From NCBI GenBank assembly GCA_947502595.1, contig CANNAM010000004.1:181552-245551 (forward strand): a stretch of DNA of 64,000 nt, given 5' to 3'. The translations under genes and the position numbers were made by a program. Positions 54,493 to 63,544 of this stretch are shown here, piece by piece; the first letter of the stretch is position 1, and every line of letters begins with the position of its first letter. Under the pieces are notes generated by a model. It did not search any database, had not been told where the DNA came from, and worked only from the letters and a program-made list of their open reading frames with translations. Source of the stretch: an uncultured Marinicella sp. (GTDB taxonomy: Bacteria > Pseudomonadota > Gammaproteobacteria > Xanthomonadales > Marinicellaceae).

Positions 54493-54945
54493 CTATTTGA
54501 TGCGTTTTACTTTGACGCTGCTGTTACCATCACCTTTGATTTGCCAAGAGCCCAAGACTCCTGGTTTAATGGTCACTGTTTGGCGGCCACCTTTACTCAT
54601 GTTGATTGAGCCGCTGGATACTTTTTTCCATATTTGACCATTGTCCAGTTCATAATATGTATGGCCTAATTTATCGGTGTAAGATTTGTCTAGAATTGCT
54701 CTGATTGCTCGCTTATCACCGCTTTGTCTGTTTTCAAAGCCAGCATTACGCTCTTTCATTTTGCGGTCAATTTTTACTTGCTCGTTGTTGATCCATGCTT
54801 TCAAAGCGCTCAATTCTTCCTCAGATAATTTATGTAGTCCAGTCGTTTGTTTGTCTGCTTCACTCATTTGGCTTAAATTGGGGGATTTTGACAAGGCTAA
54901 AGTGGCAACAAAGAGTAGTGGCAACAAGGATAACTTTTTAATCAT
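54493..54945 (-). CDS. secreted protein of unknown function
   Basis: A 150-residue exported protein. MIKKLSLLPLLFVATLALS is a signal peptide; the ATG at 54945 is preferred over a TTG at 54957. The middle is polar and charged (EELSALKAWINNEQVKIDRKMKERNAG), and the C-terminal part contains YYELDNGQIWKKVSSGSIN, a pattern found in small beta-structured domains, and ends KVKRIK. No catalytic motif. It lies 8 bp upstream of the HHIP-like gene, so the two may be co-expressed. Confidence 0.75.
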   Translation of the reverse strand: MIKKLSLLPLLFVATLALSKSPNLSQMSEADKQTTGLHKLSEEELSALKAWINNEQVKIDRKMKERNAGFENRQSGDKRAIRAILDKSYTDKLGHTYYELDNGQIWKKVSSGSINMSKGGRQTVTIKPGVLGSWQIKGDGNSSVKVKRIK

Positions 54946-55160
54946 TAGGGTGCTCAAAATTAATAAGCTGACAAATATACATGAATATCGACTTAATTTC
55001 GCTGGTATTGTGCCAGTAAATTGATAAAAACCAATTATTTTTTACTAATTAATACTGTGAATAACAATCTTTTAACACCATATACTTAAAAAACAGTAAA
55101 ATGCAGAGTTAAAACCACACAAAATAAAACGTAACTCAATACTGAAAGGTAATTTATACA

Positions 55161-56090
55161 ATGAAAGATAATAAAGCCAGCAAGTTTTTCATCTTGCTAT
55201 CTGTAGTAGGTTTCGGTGCCGCGAATGCCGAAATTGTACTAAAAATTGATCAGGACTTAACTTCAGGAAATGTACCCATAATACCGGTTTTGCCGCTGAA
55301 TGGCGATGCGCTTTACTTATCCGGTGTTAGTCAAGTTCATTTAGAGTCCAAACACGCTGTTATTTGTAACCAAGTGGATGGCTATCAACCCTTTTCTGCT
55401 TTAAAAGTCAGGCTGACCGACCCCAATGGAGATAACAAAGGTGATCAGACTCAATTTGATTCTTTGATGGGGGCAGCAACCCACGTCAATTATGATTTCA
55501 GAGATCGTGCCTTAAGTGTAAACACTGAGTACCGCAGCAAAGCGCTTTGCATATCATCGCCTGAATTTGACGTGATTTTCGAAGACGGTTACGGTGATTT
55601 GCCAACAACCCCTGCTTCTGACATCAGTTATGTACTGAATAACCCGCCAGTCAGTGGTTACACGCCAGGCAGTTATGTCAATTACAATGTGGTTTATGAA
55701 AACAGCACAGGTGCCAGTCAACTACTGGACTTTATTGAGTACCATCCGTACACCAATGCCAGTGCTGCTTATTTTAATCCAGGTGGTAACATCAACTGTG
55801 ATGTGCTGGATGCCAGTGATGATGTAGTACAGGGTCAGGTTTGTATCAGTTTCGATGGCGTGGTTAAGGATGTTAATTTGTCACCTGGGCACAAGATAAA
55901 ATTAACAGTGGTCAGGCAGATTAGTGCTGCAGCTCAAGTAGGCAGCAATATAGAGTTAATGGCTGCCGCTTTTACCAAAGTATCTACCATAGACTCTGAT
56001 CCTGGTAATCAAATTGAGGCCAGTGGCTCCAGCCAATCATTTTCAGGATTTGACATGCAGGCATTAAAAATACCTGTGGTTGCTCAATAA
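55161..56090 (+). CDS. secreted protein of unknown function
   Basis: A 309-residue exported protein. Signal peptide residues 1-23 (ending ANA). The mature part has two beta-rich segments: NGDALYLSGVSQ to about residue 140 with four Cys residues, and a DUF11-like or Ig-like segment (YTPGSYVNYNVVYENSTGASQ to about residue 270). No enzyme motif. The gene has its own leader and a strong terminator, suggesting a monocistronic transcript. Function unknown; cell surface or periplasmic. Confidence 0.8.
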   Translation: MKDNKASKFFILLSVVGFGAANAEIVLKIDQDLTSGNVPIIPVLPLNGDALYLSGVSQVHLESKHAVICNQVDGYQPFSALKVRLTDPNGDNKGDQTQFDSLMGAATHVNYDFRDRALSVNTEYRSKALCISSPEFDVIFEDGYGDLPTTPASDISYVLNNPPVSGYTPGSYVNYNVVYENSTGASQLLDFIEYHPYTNASAAYFNPGGNINCDVLDASDDVVQGQVCISFDGVVKDVNLSPGHKIKLTVVRQISAAAQVGSNIELMAAAFTKVSTIDSDPGNQIEASGSSQSFSGFDMQALKIPVVAQ

Positions 56091-56119
56091 GTCTTTGTAG
56101 TCAGTTTTTTAACTGTAAG

Positions 56120-56147
56120 AAAAAGCAGCTTAATCGCTGCTTTTTTT
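56120..56147 (+). terminator. Rho-independent terminator
   Basis: AAAAAGCAGC and GCTGCTTTTT pair over a 6-base loop (TTAATC) and are followed by Ts. It lies 30 bp past the stop of the secreted protein gene. Confidence 0.9.
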
Positions 56148-56238
56148 ATGCATAATTTTCTTGCATATCAGGGTTCTGTCTGTCGTTTTGTAATCTGTAG
56201 GTCAGGAGAGCTTGTGTTACTGAAATGTTGTATGGTTG

Positions 56239-57195
56239 TTATAACGCCAATAACTCATGTAACCTGCTGTCTTTGGTGATTTCATCTAAAGAGTATGCAA
56301 TAGGTGTTACTGGTTCAGTTAATTGTTCATCCAAGGGAAGCCACCTATCAGCAAGTGAGTGAACGAACCTGTGGTGCTTTGGGGTTTGGATGTAATTTTT
56401 GCCCAGCAGTGTTACAGGTACATTGCTGCTGGCACATTCGCTCATCATGTTGATGCTGTCGGCAGTAACAAACAGTTGTTTGGCTTGCCGCAAAAGTGTT
56501 TGATAGGGGTTGTCGCCATCTTGTTGCTCGAACCAATATTTGTCATCAGGTTGAATCAGGGTTTTGATGTGAGCGATGGTTTTTTCAGCCAGTCTAGGCG
56601 ATCCACAAAATACCAAAGGCACACTGGGGTGGTTGTGGCGAATTTGTTGGAGTTCTGCTTTGAATGCTTGTTGAAAGTATTTAGTTGTCGGGTTGCCAAT
56701 AATTATTGCCAACTGTTCTTGTTTCTCAGTTAATACAGGTGCTGGTGTTTTGAACCACTGAGGTGAAAAAGGGTGTATGCTGCCACAGAAGTTGATGGTA
56801 TTGGGGCCTGATTTCAGGTCATGACTGGGAATCAATAACAAATCATAGTTATGTACTGAGTCTTTGGGGTCTAAGATTTGGATGTGTTTGGTGTTGGCTT
56901 GTGCATTTTTTAAGCTTTGAGCTATGTATTTGCCCATTGCAGCTGCTTTTCTGCCTGCGGTAATGATGATTTCAGGCGGTTGAGTGAAGTCAGGTTTGTT
57001 GGCTGTTTTCCATTGGTGGCCATATTGGAAGCCAGGTATCAGCCGTGGCGTGAAAGTGGCCCAAGGTTGGTTCAAGCTGAAGGTGTGTTTACAGGTGTTA
57101 TGGGCAATCCGTTGAGCCAACGCCATGCTTTGTATTTCATGACCTTTGCGCCCTTCAGTCAGCACCCAACACAGATTTACTTTATTCAAACGCAT
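56239..57195 (-). CDS. ELM1 family protein (DUF1022), GT-B-like
   Basis: A 318-residue protein of the ELM1/DUF1022 family, named for a plant mitochondrial fission factor. The N-terminus VNLCWVLTEGRKGHEIQSMALAQ is the family signature; later segments IIITAGRKAA, NFCGSIHPF, and LFVTADSINMMSECA fit a GT-B-like fold with a possible glycan substrate. In bacteria the function is unproven, though it often lies near LPS genes as here. It is divergent from the zf-CHCC and O-antigen genes. Confidence 0.88.
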   Translation of the reverse strand: MRLNKVNLCWVLTEGRKGHEIQSMALAQRIAHNTCKHTFSLNQPWATFTPRLIPGFQYGHQWKTANKPDFTQPPEIIITAGRKAAAMGKYIAQSLKNAQANTKHIQILDPKDSVHNYDLLLIPSHDLKSGPNTINFCGSIHPFSPQWFKTPAPVLTEKQEQLAIIIGNPTTKYFQQAFKAELQQIRHNHPSVPLVFCGSPRLAEKTIAHIKTLIQPDDKYWFEQQDGDNPYQTLLRQAKQLFVTADSINMMSECASSNVPVTLLGKNYIQTPKHHRFVHSLADRWLPLDEQLTEPVTPIAYSLDEITKDSRLHELLAL

Positions 57196-57286
57196 TCACA
57201 GTTTATAATACCTGTTCTATTATAGTGGTCATTGACACAGCTGCATAGCATTGAGTTTATGCATGTTGAGCCACCGTTCGCTAATC

Positions 57287-57310
57287 AGGTGTTGAATGCC
57301 AACACCTTTT
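57287..57310 (+). promoter_or_regulatory. terminator-like hairpin in the leader of the zf-CHCC gene
   Basis: AGGTGTTG and CAACACCT pair perfectly around AATGC, followed by TTTTC. The stem ends about 23 bp before the ATG and 10 bp before the AGGA ribosome-binding site. Could be an attenuator. Confidence 0.55.
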
Positions 57311-57329
57311 CATTATGACAGGAATTAAA

Positions 57330-57515
57330 ATGAAGCTAAAAGCCGCTAACACCGAAAAAGTTTATTATGTGAAACACAGTGACCTGCCCCTGTCCTGTCC
57401 TGGTAAAGACATGGCGCTCTGGAACTCCCACCCTAAAGTTTATTTACCGATAGAAAAAACTGGTGAGGCGGAGTGTGAGTATTGCGGTGCCCGTTATATT
57501 CTGCAAACAGACTGA
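57330..57515 (+). CDS. zf-CHCC zinc-finger domain protein
   Basis: A 61-residue protein with one zf-CHCC domain: Cys23, His34, Cys49, Cys52 (LSCPGKD..., WNSHPKVYL, CEYCGARYIL). The same fold occurs in mitochondrial complex I subunit NDUFS6. AGGA (57320-57323) precedes the ATG at 57330; the frame also holds an ATG at 57315 with no ribosome-binding site. In bacteria it often lies beside LPS core genes, as here. Function unknown. Confidence 0.9.
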   Translation: MKLKAANTEKVYYVKHSDLPLSCPGKDMALWNSHPKVYLPIEKTGEAECEYCGARYILQTD

Positions 57516-57576
57516 TTCCTATTTCGCAAAGTAGTTGGCAAAACAACACTGTTTGCCGCCCTGAAACCCTGAGCAG

Positions 57577-58716
57577 ATGGTTGCCAGCATGAAGCTAAAC
57601 CCAGCATTAACAGTCATGCAACTGGTGCCTGAGTTGAAGGTTGGCGGCGTTGAGCGTGGCACCATAGAATTTGCTTTGTATTTAAGACAACAGGGTCATG
57701 TGCCGATTGTGGTCTCGGCAAATGGGCCGCTGGTGGCACAGCTGAACACTGCGCAAATTCAGCACATCGATTTACCGGTTGGTAAAAAATCATTACAAGC
57801 CTACAAATTAATTAAGTCTTTAAGGCGGCTTTTTATTGAGCATCAAGTAGATGTGGTTCATGCCCGCTCCAGGTTGCCGGCTTGGTTGGCGTATTTGGCG
57901 TTGCAGCGAATTAAGCCGGAGGTAAGACCGAAATTTGTAACCACATTACATGGATTGCATTCGATCAGTCGTTATTCATCAATCATGGCCAGAGGTGATG
58001 CGGTGATTGCGGTATCAAATGCCGCTAAAGATTATTTACAAAAACATTTCGCTCGCTACCTGCGCTCAAGCCCAGTGTTGATTTACCGCGGTGTAGATGA
58101 GCAGTTTAAGTACGGCCATCAAGTTGATCCAAAATGGCAGGCTCAATTTTGGCAAAAAACTGCCCGTGACAAAGGTGGTAAAACCGTGCTGATGCCGGGC
58201 AGACTTACAACGGTAAAGGGTGTGGAGCATTTGATACCATGGCTGGCATCAACATCGCACAGCTGTAAGCTTTTGTTGACAGCTGATAAGGGTGAATCTA
58301 ATTACAGCCAAAAAGTGCAACTAATGTTGGTCCAACATGATTTGGCAGACCGTGTGATTTGGTTAGGGATTGAGCGTCAGATGGCTGATTTATACGCCGC
58401 TGTTGATCTGGTGGTTTCAGTGAACAACAAACCTGAGAGTTTTGGTCGCACTGTGTTGGAAGCTTTAACAGTGGGCACGCCAGTGGTGGCCTTTGACCAA
58501 GGTGGGGTGGCTGAAATCTTGGCTGCTATATTTCCACAAGGTCGGGTTACTGCAGGTGATGAGCTTGAATTGGCCGATCGGATTGATGCTTTTTTAACAG
58601 CACCGCCAGCGGTGCCTGAGCATGCACAATTCAGCAATCAATCGATGTTTAAAAGTACCTTAGCAGTTTATCATCAGTTGCTGCAAAATAATCCAGACAC
58701 GGATAAATCCAATTAA
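57577..58716 (+). CDS. glycosyltransferase family 4 (LPS)
   Basis: A 379-residue GT-B glycosyltransferase. The N-terminal Rossmann half starts QLVPELKVGGVERGTIEFA, and the C-terminal half has VLMPGRLTTVKGVEHL and the EX7E pair in PESFGRTVLEALTVGTPVV. Likely adds a sugar to LPS or a related lipid-linked glycan on the cytoplasmic face. It precedes the O-antigen ligase gene by 1 bp. A second ATG at 57589 is also possible as start. Confidence 0.93.
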   Translation: MVASMKLNPALTVMQLVPELKVGGVERGTIEFALYLRQQGHVPIVVSANGPLVAQLNTAQIQHIDLPVGKKSLQAYKLIKSLRRLFIEHQVDVVHARSRLPAWLAYLALQRIKPEVRPKFVTTLHGLHSISRYSSIMARGDAVIAVSNAAKDYLQKHFARYLRSSPVLIYRGVDEQFKYGHQVDPKWQAQFWQKTARDKGGKTVLMPGRLTTVKGVEHLIPWLASTSHSCKLLLTADKGESNYSQKVQLMLVQHDLADRVIWLGIERQMADLYAAVDLVVSVNNKPESFGRTVLEALTVGTPVVAFDQGGVAEILAAIFPQGRVTAGDELELADRIDAFLTAPPAVPEHAQFSNQSMFKSTLAVYHQLLQNNPDTDKSN

Positions 58717-58717
58717 T

Positions 58718-59962
58718 ATGTCAGTCATGCATACCACAACCAAACCGCAAACAAACAGTTTCAGTGCGTTGAGCCGAGCCCAGCAGATACTGTGCTGTTT
58801 AATGGTGGCCATCATCGCATTGTTGCCATTTGGTCGTTTATCTGAAGTGCCCATCATCATTGTTTTGATTTGGGGTTTGGTGTTACTAATCAGCCAATTC
58901 AATAGGCTAAAAACACTGCCAGCTTTCAAACCACTGACGGTTGCCTTTGCAGCTTATTTCATCTTGATTGTGGTCTCAGCCATAGACTCTTATTGGCCGG
59001 ATAAAAGTTGGTTGATTGCTTTGGCCTCGTGGCGATTTTACCTGCTTGGTTTGGTGTTGATTTATTATGCCCACGCCAATTTATTGGCTCAAATCCGTAA
59101 ATGGGTGGTGCTGTTGATGGTGTTTTGGGCTTTGGATGCGTTGTTACAAAGTGTAGTAGGGTATAACAGTTTAGGACAAGCTTCATACCCAGGACGCTTG
59201 ACTGGTTTGTTTGGTGAGAATGTGAAACTGGGACCAATGTTGGCACTGATGTTGCCATTGGTGCTGCTACAAATGTGCCAGTATAGAGCATGGCTGCGTT
59301 GGTTGGTGGTGGCATTGCTGGTGATGATTATATTACTCAGTGGCACACGATCTGCCTGGTTGATGATGGCTTTTGTGTTATTAATGTTTTGGTGGCATCA
59401 TGTCCAGGGTCGCCGTTGGTTGTTATTAATTAAAGCCATGGTTTTGAGTGTGGTGGCAGTGGCTTTACTGTGGATTGTTTCAGCTGATTTTCAACAGCGC
59501 ATTGAGCGCTCCGTGGCGTTATTGGATGGCGATGTACAGGCGATTGATTTTGCTTTGGCCGATCGTTTACCTATTTGGCAAACGGCATTGAATATGTATG
59601 TCGACCATCCCATTAATGGAGTGGGTGCAAGGGCGTTTCGTGAAGTGTATGTAGATTATGCCGAACCAGGAGATGTTTGGGTGGCCCAACAAGGTGGCGG
59701 TTTACATGCGCATCATTGGGTGTTGGAGCTGTTGGCAGAAACTGGTACCATTGGTTTGATGTTGATGTTATGGGCAATGGTAATGGTTATTAGTTATGTA
59801 AAAAACAACTTTCAAAGTGCCGAAGTGTGGCCTTATGGTGTGGCATTGATGGCAGCTCTGTTGCCGGTGGTGTCATTGTATTCATTGTTTTCTTCGTTTT
59901 GGTCAATTTGTTTGTGGTGGGTACTGTTGATGTTGATTGCTGGGGTGGAAAAGCATGACTGA
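58718..59962 (+). CDS. O-antigen ligase (WaaL/Wzy_C family)
   Basis: A 414-residue membrane protein with about ten to twelve helices and the Wzy_C region: LSGTRSAWLMMAFVLL, the large periplasmic loop with ADRLPIWQTALNMYVDHPIN and GVGARAF, and HAHHWVLELLAETG. WaaL joins O-antigen to lipid A-core in the periplasm; a polymerase (Wzy) role cannot be excluded by sequence alone. Overlaps the following glycosyltransferase by 8 bp. Confidence 0.9.
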   Translation: MSVMHTTTKPQTNSFSALSRAQQILCCLMVAIIALLPFGRLSEVPIIIVLIWGLVLLISQFNRLKTLPAFKPLTVAFAAYFILIVVSAIDSYWPDKSWLIALASWRFYLLGLVLIYYAHANLLAQIRKWVVLLMVFWALDALLQSVVGYNSLGQASYPGRLTGLFGENVKLGPMLALMLPLVLLQMCQYRAWLRWLVVALLVMIILLSGTRSAWLMMAFVLLMFWWHHVQGRRWLLLIKAMVLSVVAVALLWIVSADFQQRIERSVALLDGDVQAIDFALADRLPIWQTALNMYVDHPINGVGARAFREVYVDYAEPGDVWVAQQGGGLHAHHWVLELLAETGTIGLMLMLWAMVMVISYVKNNFQSAEVWPYGVALMAALLPVVSLYSLFSSFWSICLWWVLLMLIAGVEKHD

Positions 59963-60740
59963 TGCAGTCAATAAAACACCGGTCAGTGCAGTCGTCACTT
60001 GCTTTAACTCGGAAAAAACCATTGAAAAATGTTTGCAGAGTTTGGCTTGGGCTGACGAAATCATTGTGTTGGATTCATTCAGTGAGGATGCAACGGTTGA
60101 GCTGATTAAGCAACAAATTCAAACGTTAGACACCGCAATCAAACTAGATCAGCAGTCATTCAAAGGTTTTGCCCAACAAAAACAGGATGTGATTGACCGC
60201 GCCAAATATGATTGGGTGCTGTTGTTAGATGCAGATGAATGTTTAACTCCAAAAGCCATAAAGAAATTGTGTAAATGGCAATTGAAAAAGCCGTTGGCCG
60301 ATGGCTATAACCTACCCAGAGTAGAATGGGTATTCTGGCATTGGGCGCACCCTTGGGTGAAGCGCAATGAATTCATTCGTTTGTTCAATCGGAAAAAATC
60401 ACACATGAGCCAAGATTTGGTGCATGAATCGATCCAGGTTGATGGTGTAGTTAAAAAAATGTACGCCCCATTCAAGCATTATGGTGAAACTTCAATTCAA
60501 GTAAAACTGGATAAAATCAACCGTTACTCGGCTTTGGCGGCACAACAAAAGTTTGATCGAGGCAAACGTTGCAGTGTCTTCCGTCTGTTTTTGTATCCGG
60601 TGTTTTATTTTTTTCGGCAGTACATCATTAAACGACAGGTATTCAATGGTGTGGCAGGTGTCATCAATGCCACTTTAAACAGTTATTATGCCTACTTAAA
60701 ATACGCCAAATTATATGAGTTACAGCAAAACAAGGACTGA
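59955..60740 (+). CDS. family 2 glycosyltransferase, WaaE/KdtX-like
   Basis: A 261-residue GT2 enzyme: VVTCFNSEKTIEKCLQSL, ADEIIVLDSFSEDATVE and LLLDADECLTP (DxD) are typical of the WaaE/KdtX core glucosyl- or heptosyl-adding group. The start is set at 59955 (GGAA 5 bp before) rather than the upstream 59937. It overlaps the acyltransferase gene by 26 bp. Confidence 0.92.
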   Translation: MTDAVNKTPVSAVVTCFNSEKTIEKCLQSLAWADEIIVLDSFSEDATVELIKQQIQTLDTAIKLDQQSFKGFAQQKQDVIDRAKYDWVLLLDADECLTPKAIKKLCKWQLKKPLADGYNLPRVEWVFWHWAHPWVKRNEFIRLFNRKKSHMSQDLVHESIQVDGVVKKMYAPFKHYGETSIQVKLDKINRYSALAAQQKFDRGKRCSVFRLFLYPVFYFFRQYIIKRQVFNGVAGVINATLNSYYAYLKYAKLYELQQNKD

Positions 60741-61611
60741 CTTTCAAGTGGCAGTGGCCAAATGGCTGGCTGGGCGTAAGTTGAGTACCCAGATGCGTGT
60801 TGGGCGGATATTAGGACGCTTGTTTTATTACCTGCCTAATAAGCGTAAAACCATTGCACGTATAAATATTGGTATCTGCTTTCCACACATTTCTCAGCAA
60901 CAAGCCAAACGCCTGTTGAAACAAAATCTGTTGTCTACTGGTCAAGGCTTAAGCGAATTAATGGCTGCATTTTGGGGCGAAGATAAGCAGTTAGCTGACA
61001 AGTTTGAAATTGTTGGTGTGGCTAATTTAGCTAACGTGCTGCAATCCGGGCATGGTTGTTTGTTGCTCAGCTGTCACACCACATCACTTGAGTGGGGCAC
61101 CCGAGGCTTGAACCACCATCTTAAACAACTTAATCTGCCAGTGGGTCATATGTTGGCTCGACAACACAACAACAAGTTACTGGAAAACCATTTACAACAG
61201 GCCCGACTGTCATTTGCTGAAAAGCTGATTGATAAAAAAAATATTCGCAGCCTATTAAACTCAATACAATCAGGCCATCCAGTTTACTATGCACCTGACC
61301 AGAATTTTTCTTATCAGGTGTCCTTTGCTGATTTTTTTGGGCGGCCTGCAGCCACCACAATAGCCACCCATAAATTTGCACAAAAAGGGGTTAAAGTAAT
61401 TCCATGGTTTTGTTTCAGGACCGGCCCATGCCAATGGCGTGTAGAAATAATGCCAGCCATGGACCAGTTAGCTGTGCTTAATGAAGCCACGGCTTCTGCT
61501 CAAATAAACCAGTTGTTTGAAGAGCAAATTAAGCAGCACCCAGAACAGTATTTGTGGGTACATCGTCGGTTTAAGAACCAGCCAGACGGATATGAAAATC
61601 CCTATCAATAG
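60715..61611 (+). CDS. LpxL/HtrB-type lipid A acyltransferase
   Basis: A 298-residue lysophospholipid acyltransferase-like protein. SCHTTSLEWGTRGL carries the HX4E catalytic pair, QARLSFAEKLIDKKNIRSLL and YAPDQNFSYQVSFADFFGRPAAT the conserved middle motifs, and VHRRFKNQPDG the end. LpxL-type enzymes add the secondary acyl chain to lipid A at the inner membrane. The N-terminal membrane helix is weak. It completes the LPS cluster. Confidence 0.92.
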   Translation: MSYSKTRTDFQVAVAKWLAGRKLSTQMRVGRILGRLFYYLPNKRKTIARINIGICFPHISQQQAKRLLKQNLLSTGQGLSELMAAFWGEDKQLADKFEIVGVANLANVLQSGHGCLLLSCHTTSLEWGTRGLNHHLKQLNLPVGHMLARQHNNKLLENHLQQARLSFAEKLIDKKNIRSLLNSIQSGHPVYYAPDQNFSYQVSFADFFGRPAATTIATHKFAQKGVKVIPWFCFRTGPCQWRVEIMPAMDQLAVLNEATASAQINQLFEEQIKQHPEQYLWVHRRFKNQPDGYENPYQ

Positions 61612-61740
61612 CACCTGGTATATTTTGTTGCCACGCTAAAATGGAGGTCATGATTATTATAAAACTGTTGTGTGAAAATTTGATTGGCCCTTTTGAATAG
61701 GGAGCCACAACTATTTAATTAATGGTCGAGTGAGGAACCT

Positions 61741-62055
61741 ATGAAACCTATATTTATAACAATACTGTTGTTGTCAGTTGGCTCATTACATGGAGCTTCT
61801 GATGAAGCGAAGCCTATAAGTTTGGCTGAATTGAGTCCAAACGAAGTCTTGGCAATTGCAGCGCACGAGATAAAAGCCAGAGAAATCACTGCATCAAATT
61901 TTCAAATGGTAAGTTTGACCTATTCATTTGAGGCGGACAGCTGGGTGGTGCTTTATGACAACCCCAATGATTTAAAAATTGGCGGTGGACAACACTTTGG
62001 TTTTGTCATCCAAGACTCCAGGCCTCATCAAGTCAGTTTTCAAGCCGGATTGTGA
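61741..62055 (+). CDS. small secreted protein, unknown function
   Basis: A 104-residue exported protein with signal peptide MKPIFITILLLSVGSLHGAS and a GAGGAACC ribosome-binding site before the ATG. The mature part is about 85 residues, beta-rich at the end (MVSLTYSFEADSWVVLYDN, HFGFVIQDSRPHQVSF). No family is recognised. It lies alone between the LPS cluster and the right-end secreted protein. Confidence 0.75.
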   Translation: MKPIFITILLLSVGSLHGASDEAKPISLAELSPNEVLAIAAHEIKAREITASNFQMVSLTYSFEADSWVVLYDNPNDLKIGGGQHFGFVIQDSRPHQVSFQAGL

Positions 62056-62260
62056 GTACCCCATTTTAGGGTGAATTAGGGTGATACCCGATGCAGCGAG
62101 GTTGACTGGCTTTAACGTCGCCAAGTAAAAAGCTTAAAACAGGCTCAAACTCATGATTGACTGTACTTTTGGAGTATTTTTTCAGTGGTTTTTCATAATC
62201 TGAAAAACTGAATCTCATAAAATCCACATTAATATCAATAATTTATATTAAGAGGATTCA

Positions 62261-63544
62261 ATGAAACACAATCTATTTAGTTTTATACATGTAGCAGCCT
62301 GTGGGGTTTTATCAATTGGATTAATCGGGCCGGTGCAGGCAGGTTCAGCTTGTCATGTCAGTGAGACTGGTACTGGAAATGGCAGTTCGTGGTCACAAAC
62401 GATGGATTTAACCACGGCTTTGGCAGATTCCGGTTGCTTGGAAGTCTGGGTTAAACAAGGTATTTATTATCCGACTACTGGTAACGATCGAGATGTGAGT
62501 TTTGTGATTGACCGTACTGTGCGATTATTCGGCGGTTTTGAGGGCACTGAATCGATGCTTGGACAGCGTGTTCCGGGGTTTTTTCCAACTGTTCTGTCGG
62601 GCAATATTGGTGATATCAATGATGCAACTGATAACAGTTATCATGTGGTGTTTGTGGACGGCACAACCACTAATGGAACAATTACTGCCAGTACTGAGAT
62701 TAACGGTTTTACCATCACCCAAGGTTATGGAGAAGTAACCGGTGTTGCACAAAATACCAAAGGGGGCGGTTTATACTGTGATGGTGCTGGTTCGAATAGT
62801 GAGTGTAGCCCATTATTAACAAATTTAACATTTATTGATAATACCTCAAGGTATGGAGGCGCAATTTATAACCATGGCTATGGGGCTGGTAAAAGTCATC
62901 CTCAAATTGTAAATTCCAGTTTTATTTTAAATAATGCAGGTTTATATGGTGGCGCTGTCTATAACGATGGTTATTCTGGTAACAGCAGTCCATTATTTGA
63001 GAATGTGACTTTCTATGGTAATGAGGCGGTGGCCGGTGGCGCGGTTTATACCCGGGGCTGGATTCATGACAGCAGTCCCTATTTTAATCATACAACGTTT
63101 GCTTTGAATGTTGCTTCTAATAGTGGTGGCGCCATTGGTGGAAGTTCCAGTGAGAATAACCCAAGTGTGGTGTTAGTGACCAATTCCATTTTTTGGGGTA
63201 ACAGTGCTGGCAATACCGGACCTATTGCTTCTATGAATAACCTCGACAGTATTTTTGAATACAGTGTGTTAGAAACTGGTTGTCCAGCAAACAGTGCCTG
63301 TAGTGACACCACCACCAGCGACCCATTACTGGGTTCATTAGGCGATTTTGGCGGCTTCACTGAGTCCATATTGCCCGGAGCCAATGGTTCAGCCATTGAT
63401 TCGGCCTTGGCAGAAGATTGTACCTACACGGACCAAAGGGACGTGGTTCGTCCACAAGGACTGGGTTGTGATATGGGCGCCGTTGAATTGGAAGCAGTGG
63501 ATGATGATTTGATCTTTATGAATGGTTTTGAAGACAGCATGTAA
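62261..63544 (+). CDS. secreted right-handed beta-helix protein with choice-of-anchor Q-like region and IFxNGFE tail
   Basis: A 427-residue exported protein. Signal peptide residues 1-27 (ending VQA). The core is a beta-helix of polymorphic outer membrane protein type, with repeated GGAIYNHGY, GGAVYNDGY, GGAVYTRGW and GGAIGGSS steps. Near the end TDQRDVVRPQGLGCDMGAVELE is the choice-of-anchor Q motif, and the protein ends DDDLIFMNGFEDSM, similar to the tail of the protein at 53222-54484. Probably surface-located. AGAGGA precedes the ATG. Confidence 0.9.
   Translation: MKHNLFSFIHVAACGVLSIGLIGPVQAGSACHVSETGTGNGSSWSQTMDLTTALADSGCLEVWVKQGIYYPTTGNDRDVSFVIDRTVRLFGGFEGTESMLGQRVPGFFPTVLSGNIGDINDATDNSYHVVFVDGTTTNGTITASTEINGFTITQGYGEVTGVAQNTKGGGLYCDGAGSNSECSPLLTNLTFIDNTSRYGGAIYNHGYGAGKSHPQIVNSSFILNNAGLYGGAVYNDGYSGNSSPLFENVTFYGNEAVAGGAVYTRGWIHDSSPYFNHTTFALNVASNSGGAIGGSSSENNPSVVLVTNSIFWGNSAGNTGPIASMNNLDSIFEYSVLETGCPANSACSDTTTSDPLLGSLGDFGGFTESILPGANGSAIDSALAEDCTYTDQRDVVRPQGLGCDMGAVELEAVDDDLIFMNGFEDSM

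Noticed and set aside
62180..62213. AT-rich inverted repeat (TTCAGT...ACTGAA) before the beta-helix gene
   Set aside because: Could fold, but lacks GC content and a T-run; not convincing as terminator or operator.
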